Shown: piece after piece, positions 53,801 through 61,530 of the stretch | Numbering within the stretch: position 1 is the stretch's first letter | Layout: each line of letters begins with the position of its first letter | Assembly (NCBI GenBank): GCA_964036045.1 | Contig: OZ038388.1 | Span: forward strand, 2,675,501-2,739,500 | DNA: 64,000 nt | Source of the DNA: Eutreptiella sp. 'Long Island Sound 2002' | Lineage: Eukaryota; Euglenozoa; Euglenophyceae; Eutreptiales; Eutreptiaceae | Direction: 5' to 3' | Position numbers and translations under genes: made by a program | The notes under the pieces: model-generated | Seen by the model: only the letters and a program-made list of their open reading frames with translations | The model's database searches: none | Told to the model about the DNA's origin: nothing

Positions 53801-56800
53801 TTTGTGCACAGCGCGCACTACGCCCCATGGGGGGCTCAACCCCCCTTTCCCCCCAATCTTGTGATCCCCCTTGCCAGGACTACGGGCCAAACTTTGCACT
53901 GCTGGCACACTACGGGCACACTACGGGCGCATGGCGGGGCACATGTATCAGAGACCACCCAAAGGACAAGGAGGGAGGAAACATCAAGCATGCGGATGCA
54001 ACAACACAACATAACAATCTGATCCTGAGATGTCTGAAATCCGTTGTTCTTACAGTTACAAATCCAAACTGCAACTGTGCAAAGGCATGCAAGAGGGGCA
54101 CATGTTCAAATGACATGTGCCACACTCCGATATATTTTCATGACAGTGAGCACATAGTTGACAACAAACACCGTCGTCATTTTCCTCATCATCTTCTGGA
54201 GCATCTTGTTGTGCCCACACAGACTCAGGCACATGAGGCCAAGGTCCATAGGGCTGATACCTAGTTTGTTTCCTGATGCAAAACTGCGTAAAGTGTAGCA
54301 AAACACGGACATGCTGGTGCAAATCTCCGGCAAAACCCATCCACACATTGCAGACGATCTTCCAATGCCAAAGGCGCGCAAAGAGGTGTTCCACCATTGT
54401 GCAATAGAAACCATGCACATCATTATATTCTTGTTGGTTGTCGCTCAATTTTTTACGACCAATATCTTGCACGGCGGTGTGGATGCAGCCCTTGTAGGCA
54501 CCATCATGAGCACCCATCTCAAAATCAAAGAATTGCCCATGATAGCGTGAAGGGCCTCTTGCATCCCAAATCATTACATCTGCCGTGGTACCTTGCATAA
54601 GATCACAGATCCACACAATGTTCCCAAGGTTATCCACGGCCACAGTCACTTTATACACATGAGGTGCATACTTTGGGTTAAACAACACGTCCGAAAGAGT
54701 GCCACCCACTGTGCATATGGGCATACTATCGGTATAGTGGGTAACAAAGTAAGGGAAATGGGGATTGTCGTTATAAGGGGACAATCTATCTCCCCACCAA
54801 ATCTCATCAATCACGGCATTGAGGTATTCGCGAACACACGCAACATTCCGCATATAAATGTCATCAGAACAATCCGCGCAGGACATATATGCGGAGTTAT
54901 CCCATGTGGGACTTTGCTTGAGAAAGAAGAGATATTGAAATAGGTCTTCGCGAGAAAGCAATCCCTCTGCCCCATACTTTAAATAGAAGTCCTCCGCCGT
55001 GACACAATCAATACCCATCAGATGTACCTGTTTATGGAGTTGCGTTGATTAGCACCGATCAATCCACCACTGCACATCCTCGCGTTGGGGGTGAAGAGGG
55101 TGCGCCATATTGTCGTACACCCTCATCAAGTATGTGAGAATTTGATTATCCAACTGCGAATGCAGCTCTTTTTGATCTAAGGGTTGCTCTCCCTCCTCTG
55201 TTTCCACAGGTTGGGGTTTTGGAGCAAGTTTAGGTTTGGGTTTGGGTTTGGGTGCGGGATTGCAGTTGGATGATGTGGCGGAGCTCGAGCTGGGCTAGAG
55301 CTTGATCCTCGATGTTGCTTAGGGCATGCCATGAAGCCACTTAGAGTTCTTTGCCCGGCACTTTTGGCCGCCTTTTGCAACAACTTCGCGGCCCTTTCCT
55401 CCTTTCGGGAACGGAGACGAGCTATCTCTTAGGCTATAGTTGGTTCAGTATTGCCACGAGCAAGGGGGGGAGCCTTGTCTTTTGGGGCACGATACCCCTG
55501 CCGCACACGATAAATTCGCTTCACCAGAGGAGGGAGATTTAATGGAAAATTAGGGTATTGTGGATGATTATCCTTCCAAAACTGCAAATGGGCCCGGCGG
55601 AATTCATTGAGAAATACAACGCGTTCAAGCGGTCTGCACTTCCGAACACTTAAATCAAGAGGTGGGGTTGACGGCCAAAACTCCAAATATTGGTTCAAAA
55701 TTGCAACTTCCTTAGCATGCATCGCCCTTAATTTTGCCTTGACAACATCACGGTACCGCACCATCGGGTTCACTTCGGCACTGCCTCCTCCATGATTCTT
55801 GGGATCTGTTGCAACTTTCTTGCCCACTCTTCCTTTGCCTCCGCTCTTGAAATTGCGGGTCCCTAACCCCAACTCAAGGGGCCACGCAACAAAGCGTGGA
55901 TTGCGGGTCCCTAACCCCAACTCAAGGGGCCACGCAACAAAGCGTGGATTGCGGGTCCCTAACCCCAACTCAAGGGGCCACGCAACAAAGCGTGGATTGC
56001 GAGTCCCTAACCCCAACTCAAGGGGCAACGCAACAAAGCGTGGATTGCGAGTCCCTAACCCCAACTCAAGGGGCCACGAAACAAAGCGTGGATTGCGAGT
56101 CCCTAACCCCAACTCAAGGGGCCACGCAACGAAGCGTGGATTGCGAATCCCTAACCCCAACTCAAGGGGCCACGCAACAAAGCGTGGATTGCGGGTCCCT
56201 AACCCCAACTCAAGGGGCCACGCAACAAAGCGTGGATTGCGAGTCCCTAACCCCAACTCAAGGGGCCACGAAACAAAGTGTGGATTGCGAGTCCCTAAAC
56301 CCAACTCAAGGGGCCACACAACAAAGCGTGGATTGCGAGTCCCTAACCCCAACTCAAGGGGCAACGCAACAAGGCGTGGATTGCGGGTCCCTAACCCCAA
56401 CTCAAGGGGCCACGCAACAAAGCGTGGATTGCGAGTCCCTAACCCCAACTCAAGGGGCCACACAACAAAGCGTGGATTGCGAGTCCCTAACCCCAACTCA
56501 AGGGGCAACGCAACAAAGCGTGGATTGCGAGTCCCTAACCCCAACTCAAGGGGCCACGCAACAAAGCGTGGATTGCGAGTCCCTAACCCCAACTCAACGG
56601 GCCACGAAACAAAGCGTGGATTGCGAGTCCCTAACCCCAACTCAAGGGGCCACGAAACAAAGCGTGGATTGCGAGTCCCTAACCCCAACTCAAGGGGCCA
56701 CGCAACAAAGCGTGGATTGCGATTCCCTAACCCCAACTCAAGGGGCCACGCAACAAAGCGTGGATTGCGAGTCCCTAACCCCAACTCAAGGGGCCACGCA

Positions 56801-59800
56801 ACAAAGCGTGGATTGCGAGTCCCTAACCCCAACTCAAGGGGCCACACAACAAAGCGTGGATTGCGAGTCCCTAACCCCAACTCAAGGGGCAACGCAACAA
56901 AGCGTGGATTGCGAGTCCCTGACCCCAACTCAAGGGGCCACGCAACAAAGCGTGGATTGCGAGTCCCTAACCCCAACTCAAGGGGCAACGCAACAAAGCG
57001 TGGATTGCGAGTCCCTAACCCCAACTCAAGGGGCCACGAAACAAAGCGTGGATTGCGAGTCCCTGACCCCAACTCAAGGGGCCACACAACAAAGCGTGGA
57101 TTGCGAGTCCCTAACCCCAACTCAAGGGGCCACGCAACAAAGCGTGGATTGCGAATCCCTAACCCCAACTCAAGGGGCAACGCAACAAAGCGTGGATTGC
57201 GAGTCCCTAACCCCAACTCAAGGGGCAACGCAACAAAGCGTGGATTGCGAGTCCCTAACCCCAACTCAAGGGGCAACGCAACAAAGCGTGGATTGCGGGT
57301 CCCTAACCCCAACTCAAGGGGCCACGAAACAAAGCGTGGATTGCGAGTCCCTAACCCCAACTCAAGGGGCCACGCAACAAAGCGTGGATTGCGAGTCCCT
57401 GACCCCAACTCAAGGGGCCACACAACAAAGCGTGGATTGCGAGTCCCTAACCACAACTCAAGGGGCAACGCAACAAAGCGTGGATTGCGAGCCCCTAACC
57501 CCAACTCAAGGGGCCACGCAACAAAGCGTGGATTGCGAATCCCTAACCACAACTCAAGGGGCAACGCAACAAAGCGTGGATTGCGGGTCCCTAACCCCAA
57601 CTCAAGGGGCCACACAACAAAGCGTGGATTGCGAGTCCCTAACCCCAACTCAAGGGGCCACACAACAAAGCGTGGATTGCGAGTCCCTAACCCCAACTCA
57701 AGGGGCCACGAAACAAAGCGTGGATTGCGAGTCCCTAACCCCAACTCAAGGGGCCACACAACAAAGCGTGGATTGCGAGTCCCTAACCACAACTCAAGGG
57801 GCCACGCAACAAAGCGTGGATTGCGGGTCCCTAACCCCAACTCAAGGGGCCACGCACCAAACAAAAGGGGACAAAATCAGAAGTGGCTACCTCACCCTTG
57901 CCTTCTCGGGGGTGACAAGTGAAATATGGCACATCCCAAATGCACAAGAAGCTTTGAAAACCCAGTTATGGAACAACAAACTTGTGGAAAAGGGCCAAAA
58001 CTAGGATTTGAGTATTTGCCGACATACAAAACTTTGCACTGCGGGTGCACTGCGGGCAAGGCATTCCCTGGATGCGCCCACTGCGGTCATGTCAGAAGCA
58101 GGGACAGTGGGCACCTGCAGAATCTCATTGTACTTCTTCTCGCCCCCTGAAAGGTTCTCGTTCAAATTGCGCCGGATAAGCGCCTGCTGCAGCCCCACCT
58201 GCCGCCTCTTCTTCTCCAGGATGGTGTCGAACTCCATCTGATTCACTTCCCTGTTCCCCCGTGACTTCTGCACTGCGTTGTACGCATTGAGCAGGAACTC
58301 GAAGGTGGGAAGCCCTGCAAGCAATAAAGGGCGGCAATGAATGGCCATAGCAAACACGATTGTTCAGAGGAGGTGTCGAAGCACTTGGGGGGAGGGGGGG
58401 GAGTCATATAGGGCCCTGGCCAGCCGCGACCCCACAGGGCTATTGCTGTGGTGTTCCCAAGATGACTGTTGCTGGCGGGACTATTCAAGGTCTGAACGAG
58501 CGGTTGCTTCATATGTGCTGCATGGGAATAGGGGTGATACAAGCGCTGTGCGGTGCGCATGATCTCCATAACGCCCGTCCAGAAATTAATTTCGAGGTCC
58601 AATAGGGTGGTGAGCAAAGACGGTGAAAATTCGCAAAATTCGTCGTGGCAGATATCATACCAGAGACAAGACACATGATGCGCGCGCTGTGCGCACCACA
58701 CCATGCAAGGCCCAGCAATGCACACCCCAATACAACCAGCCTCGCCGCATAAGGAACTGCGCATGCACCGCCCGGGTGTACATTGAAGGAGAGTACGGCG
58801 TGGGACAAGCCCGCGGCACTCCGCCCTGCCATTGGTCGTATATCAGGTGCTGCTGCTCAGGCTGCTTTCGAGCAGGGCTGCACAGGACTTCCACAGTATG
58901 ACGCGCGCCGCACTGAGGAGAGGGGGAGGCATTCTCTGGAAGTGGCGGAGGCGGCGCACCTGCGACCTCCACGGGGTACTGAAACCCCACAAAGAGCCCA
59001 AGGCGGGCACGCTCTTCGACTTCGAGTTGCAGTAGATCAGTGCCCATGAACGACACACTGCCCTTCGTCACTTCGTAGGCCGGGTGCCCCGCCAGAACCT
59101 TCGTGAGCGTGGACTTGCCCGCGCCATTCGGGCCCATTAGCGCATGGACTTCACCGGCCTTGACCTGAGGCGCGCAGGCGGGCGGCGAGTGTGGGTGGGT
59201 GAGAGAGGCACTGTCGTCCCTCTGCTCACGGCTGCTGCTTCCGCCCCTCGCCGTCCCTCCCATGCCGCTGCCGGGATGCTTCACAGGAAATCTTTCTCAA
59301 ATCTGTGGAAATTGAGACGCCCGCCCAGAGCCACGCTTCCGTACCTGGTCACTACAACCGAAGGCCGAGGGCGCGCTTCGGTGTGTTTCACTGTTGTTGT
59401 GTGTGCACCATCTAGGGTAAGTGTGGGCGGGAAAAGGGGTCATAGAGCAACGGATACAGAGCTCGCAAACACCCCCGTGTCACGGGCATATGGTCATCAC
59501 TACAAGTCTCTCAGTGCGTTGTTTTGCCTTGCTGCACTGCAGCGCAAACCAGACCAGTGCCGAATGTTGCCTTGAGTTGAGTTGAGGAGGGAGTGGGGAT
59601 GGAGGGGGGGGTTGCTGAGACCTGCAGGTTGATGCCCTTCAGAATGGGCTGGTCCCCCATCTTGGCATGCAGGTCCTTGATATCCAACAGCACCTCCTTG
59701 GCCTTGGCCATGTCCGTCTTTCTGGAGTACCCTTCGGCCCCTTTGCTCTTGGCAATCACCGGCGCGGCGCATGGGGTCGCAGGGTGCGATTGCAATGGGG

Positions 59801-59951
59801 ACGGACTGGGCGGTGCACTTGCGATGGGGGGGGGCGCATCAGCCGGCGCCACGGCTGGGGGCTTGCCCAAGGAGTACAGCAACTGCCCCAGAGGCCCGGG
59901 AGCAGTCTGCAGCGCTGGTGCGCGTGCATGTCCCACGGCGGAACATGGCAT
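47882..59951 (-). CDS. sufC: SufC-type Fe–S cluster assembly ATPase, four exons
   Basis: Minus-strand exons are 59951–59622, 59164–58960, 58314–58115 and 48169–47882. All junctions are GT–AG and in phase (0, 1, 0), giving 340 residues. SufC is the ABC ATPase of the SufBCD complex that builds Fe–S clusters; in algae and plants it works in the plastid. Motifs: Walker A GPNGAGKST (121–129), Q-loop FVGFQYPVE (Gln172), signature LSGGEKK (233–239), Walker B and D-loop LSILDEADSGLD with Glu258, and H-loop VTHYQ (His290). The sequence continues as expected across the large third intron (EILQ|MCVLEP). The first ~90 residues, Ala/Pro/Ser-rich before KSKGAEGYSRK, are a likely transit peptide. The ATG at 59951 is the best candidate, but an upstream exon cannot be excluded. 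The usual Arg after GGEKK is Tyr. Confidence 0.9.
49545..51650. repeat. Large foldback-type repeat, copy 2
   Basis: Shares ordered blocks with 17386–18735. It opens with a degenerate TAGGGG-type tract (49566–49670), followed by the ACCGAGCTGGTGGAAC block and a (GCAA)n run. Arms of about 306 bp at 50175–50480 and 51209–51515 are inverted copies of each other (CCAGGATTGAATATTGG outwards, GGGTGCACAAACAAGTG inwards). Between them are three tandem ~150-bp phrases with CCAAAAATGATCCTAGACC. No protein is recognisable; the mirrored 70–80-codon frames in the arms are by-products. Confidence 0.7.
51651..51999. other. Spacer in the sufC intron, no gene
   Basis: A G run lies at about 51687–51700 and a short terminus-like phrase GTTGCACAGCGCGCACATACC at 51823. 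Nothing else is seen. Confidence 0.4.
52000..53800 (+). mobile_element. Harbinger-like element copy C (decayed)
   Basis: It contains a plus-strand degenerate transposase (52249–53666). Terminus-like GCGCGC phrases lie near 51823 and 53805 (TTTGTGCACAGCGCGCACTACG), but the true ends are not certain. Its orientation is opposite to the adjacent copy D and to copies A and B. Confidence 0.5.
52249..53666 (+). pseudogene. Frameshifted Harbinger-like transposase
   Basis: Pieces in different frames align in order with copy D. They are MAHPIHVNEENMRWWMERC (52285–52345), QVTLMGCD, HFPNLVTHLTDSMPISSIGG and LNPKYAGHIWKPTVAVD near 52885–53010, PDVIIWDKYGPSR then FEVGDHDAAYK at 53050–53150, HWKVVRDIW, LLHFTQFQIRRQ, YGPWEHF, and a C-terminal Cys/His segment. 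At least two frame changes and several stops make it non-functional. It is more divergent from copies A and B than they are from each other. Confidence 0.75.
54056..55018 (-). CDS. Harbinger-like DDE transposase with C-terminal cysteine cluster
   Basis: The 320-codon frame starts MGIDCVTAEDFYLKYG. The catalytic core matches the DDE_Tnp_4 pattern: HYTDSMPICTVGG (Asp98 as first candidate), KVTVAVDNLGNIVWICDLMQ, TADVMIWD, FEMGAHDGAYKG (Asp172) and YNDVHGFYCTMVEHLFARLW (Glu210). A conserved segment LLHFTQFCIRKQTRYQPYG follows. The protein ends in an acidic linker and a cluster CCQLCAHCHENISECGTC, then HLNMCPSC, probably a zinc-binding module. Comparison with copy C suggests the protein once began further upstream: 55180–55060 on the minus strand encodes NMAHPLHPQREDVQWWIDRC before a stop or a very short intron. 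The enzyme would excise and reinsert the element. Confidence 0.8.
   Translation of the reverse strand: MGIDCVTAEDFYLKYGAEGLLSREDLFQYLFFLKQSPTWDNSAYMSCADCSDDIYMRNVACVREYLNAVIDEIWWGDRLSPYNDNPHFPYFVTHYTDSMPICTVGGTLSDVLFNPKYAPHVYKVTVAVDNLGNIVWICDLMQGTTADVMIWDARGPSRYHGQFFDFEMGAHDGAYKGCIHTAVQDIGRKKLSDNQQEYNDVHGFYCTMVEHLFARLWHWKIVCNVWMGFAGDLHQHVRVLLHFTQFCIRKQTRYQPYGPWPHVPESVWAQQDAPEDDEENDDGVCCQLCAHCHENISECGTCHLNMCPSCMPLHSCSLDL
55429..57864 (-). CDS. 811-codon frame: 16-residue tandem repeats plus unique C-terminal part
   Basis: Residues 1 to about 670 are nearly 42 copies of the 16-residue unit GTRNPRFVAWPLELGL. The unique C-terminal ~140 residues (SAEVNPMVRYRDVVKAKLR, AMHAKEVAILNQYLEFW, FLNEFRRAHLQFWKDNHP, LVKRIYRVRQGYRAPK) look like a helical, basic domain. 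The same frame continues beyond the stop with EIARLRSRKEERAAKLLQ. The unique part lies just upstream of the transposase and may be its N-terminal DNA-binding region or a partner protein. The repeat part is probably an expansion inside the element and not functional protein. Two plus-strand frames of similar length are shadows of the same repeat. Confidence 0.4.
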   Translation of the reverse strand: MFGAWPLELGLGTRNPRFVAWPLELWLGTRNPRFVVWPLELGLGTRNPRFVSWPLELGLGTRNPRFVVWPLELGLGTRNPRFVVWPLELGLGTRNPRFVALPLELWLGIRNPRFVAWPLELGLGARNPRFVALPLELWLGTRNPRFVVWPLELGSGTRNPRFVAWPLELGLGTRNPRFVSWPLELGLGTRNPRFVALPLELGLGTRNPRFVALPLELGLGTRNPRFVALPLELGLGIRNPRFVAWPLELGLGTRNPRFVVWPLELGSGTRNPRFVSWPLELGLGTRNPRFVALPLELGLGTRNPRFVAWPLELGSGTRNPRFVALPLELGLGTRNPRFVVWPLELGLGTRNPRFVAWPLELGLGTRNPRFVAWPLELGLGNRNPRFVAWPLELGLGTRNPRFVSWPLELGLGTRNPRFVSWPVELGLGTRNPRFVAWPLELGLGTRNPRFVALPLELGLGTRNPRFVVWPLELGLGTRNPRFVAWPLELGLGTRNPRLVALPLELGLGTRNPRFVVWPLELGLGTRNPHFVSWPLELGLGTRNPRFVAWPLELGLGTRNPRFVAWPLELGLGIRNPRFVAWPLELGLGTRNPRFVSWPLELGLGTRNPRFVALPLELGLGTRNPRFVAWPLELGLGTRNPRFVAWPLELGLGTRNPRFVAWPLELGLGTRNFKSGGKGRVGKKVATDPKNHGGGSAEVNPMVRYRDVVKAKLRAMHAKEVAILNQYLEFWPSTPPLDLSVRKCRPLERVVFLNEFRRAHLQFWKDNHPQYPNFPLNLPPLVKRIYRVRQGYRAPKDKAPPLARGNTEPTIA
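55851..57856. repeat. 48-bp minisatellite, about 42 units
   Basis: The unit reads GCAACAAAGCGTGGATTGCG then AGTCCCTAACCCCAACTCAA and GGGGCCAC. Units differ by single substitutions (for example GCGGGTCC/GCGAGTCC, GGCCACG/GGCAACG/GGCCACA) and keep a constant length of 48. Because 48 is divisible by three and the unit lacks stops in several frames, long frames run through on both strands. A single unit occurs in copy B at about 44829–44876. Confidence 0.95.
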
Positions 59952-60461
59952 AAGAAAACACAACAGCCCTGACCAGCAAGAGAGCGCTGAATGACTGTGT
60001 GGCGCCCGCTGCACCCGCACCGGACACCATCTTCCACGCCGAGGCTCCCCCCCACCTCCCGTCCCCTTGCATAGTCCCCAGCCATGCGGGAGAGTCCTCC
60101 CCCCCGCCCTTGAGGAGGTGTCACTGAGTACTTCCGTGCAGCGCAGTGGTGCACAGATACCCGCATCCCAGGCAGTGCAGCGCAAAGGGTTGTGCGGGTT
60201 GGTGGGGAGCCTCCACATCAGGTATGTGTATAAGGTCTGATATCTGATGTCTGATGTGGCATGTCGTGTTTGCAGTGCGGGATGGATGGCGTCCTTGTGC
60301 CGAATACCTGACGAGCACCGCAATGTGTCTCACTGCACTGCGGTTGCCGGAGGGACCGCCACTGATGCCTTGGCGATAGGTGGGCGAAACGGTGGGAAAC
60401 GTACTTGTTGCGTGAACCCCCAGCGGCTGTTAGCGGGGGGACGGCTCCACTGGTAACCGCC
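59952..60461. other. Upstream region of sufC
   Basis: The sufC promoter or an upstream exon should lie here. I see no element I can name with confidence. A TCTGATATCTGATGTCTGATG short repeat lies at about 60236–60258. Confidence 0.35.
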
Positions 60462-61530
60462 GGCCCATGGGGACCTATGGGGACCTATGGGTGCCTGTGG
60501 GGACCTATGGGGACCTATGGGTGCCTGTGGGGACCTATGGGGACCTTTGGAGTCCTATTTTCTTCTTTTTTTCTTGGGTGGGGGGCATCAAATTTTGGCA
60601 CACCCATTTTGCCCCCCCCCCCCTCCCTTCCATCATCAGCATCAAACCTATATCAGACATATGAGACATCTTCTTGTATACACCCATAGAGTCCCCGTGG
60701 CTCCCCATAGGTCCCCATAGGTCCCAAAAGGTCCCCATGGGCACCCATAGGGTCCCCATTGGTCTCCAAAGGCCCCCATAGGTCCTCAAAAGTCCCCATA
60801 GGTCCCCATTAGTCCCCATGGGTCCTTGTAAGTCCCCAAAGCTCCCCAAAACTCCCCAAAACTCCCCATAGGGTCCCCATAGCTCCCCATAGGCCCCCAT
60901 AGGTCCCCAACGATCTCTAAAGGCCCCCATGGGTCCACAAAAGTCCCTATAGGTCCCCATAGGTCCCCATTGGGGCCCATAGGTTGCCATATGTCCTTGT
61001 CAATCCCCATAGCTCCATTAAACTCCCCATAGGTCCCCATAAGTCCCCATAGGTCTTCAAAGGCCCCTATAGGTCCCCATAGGTCCCCATAGGTCACCAA
61101 AAGTCCCCATAGGTCCCCATAGGTCTCCAAAGGCCCCCATAGGTCCCCATAGGTCCCCATAGGTCCCCATAGGGTCCCCATAGCTCCCCATTGGTCCCAA
61201 TAGGTCCCCATAGACCCCCATAAGTCCCCATAGGTCCCCATGGGCACCCATAGGGTCCTAATAGCTCCCCATTGGTCCCAATAGCTCCCCATAGGTCCCC
61301 ATAGGGTCCCCATAGCTCCCCATGGGCACCCATAGGGTCCCAATTGCTCCCCATTGGTCCCAATAGGTCTCCATAGACCCCCATACGCCCCCATAGACCC
61401 CCATAGGTCCCTAATGGTCCACATAGGCCCCCATAGGCCCCCATAGGCCGCCTTAGGTCCCCATAGACGCCCAGAGGTCCCCATAGGTCCCCATGGGTCC
61501 CCATAGGTCCGGATAGGTCCCCATAGGTCC
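60462..61530. repeat. 10-bp minisatellite with an orientation switch
   Basis: Before about 60550 the unit reads GGGGACCTAT on the plus strand; after about 60690 it reads AGGTCCCCAT, i.e. the opposite orientation. About 140 bp of unrelated sequence with poly-T and poly-C runs separates the two. Three units make ten codons, so long Met-Gly-Thr-Tyr-Gly-Asp-Leu-Trp frames appear on the minus strand (for example 61484–60786). I do not regard them as genes. Confidence 0.9.

Larger units (their letters stand above)
53850..58060 (-). mobile_element. Harbinger-like element copy D (most complete)
   Basis: It holds an uninterrupted transposase frame (55018–54056) and, upstream on the same strand, a second long frame with the 48-bp minisatellite. 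Terminus-like phrases with AACTTTGCACTGC lie at about 53890 and 58033, but they are in the same rather than inverted orientation, so the ends are approximate. It lies wholly within sufC intron 3 and ends about 55 bp from the exon 3 donor. Confidence 0.55.
48170..58114 (-). other. 9.9-kb transposon-filled third intron of sufC
   Basis: Donor CTGCAG|GTGCCC at 58115/58114 and acceptor CGCCTCAG|ATG at 48170/48169. The intron holds a foldback-type repeat (49.5–51.7 kb), two Harbinger-like copies (52–53.8 and 53.9–58 kb) and the 48-bp minisatellite. From 48170 to 49545 I see only poly-G/poly-C runs and no gene. The first two introns are only 457 and 645 bp. Confidence 0.8.

Noticed and set aside
55799-58004. 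Two plus-strand frames of about 700 codons through the 48-bp array
   Set aside because: They result from a stop-free unit whose length is divisible by three. The minus-strand frame at least joins a non-repetitive domain, while these join nothing recognisable.
60535-61504. Met-Gly-Thr-Tyr-Gly-Asp-Leu-Trp repeat protein of up to 232 residues
   Set aside because: Pure consequence of a 10-bp minisatellite read in triplets; no flanking domain.
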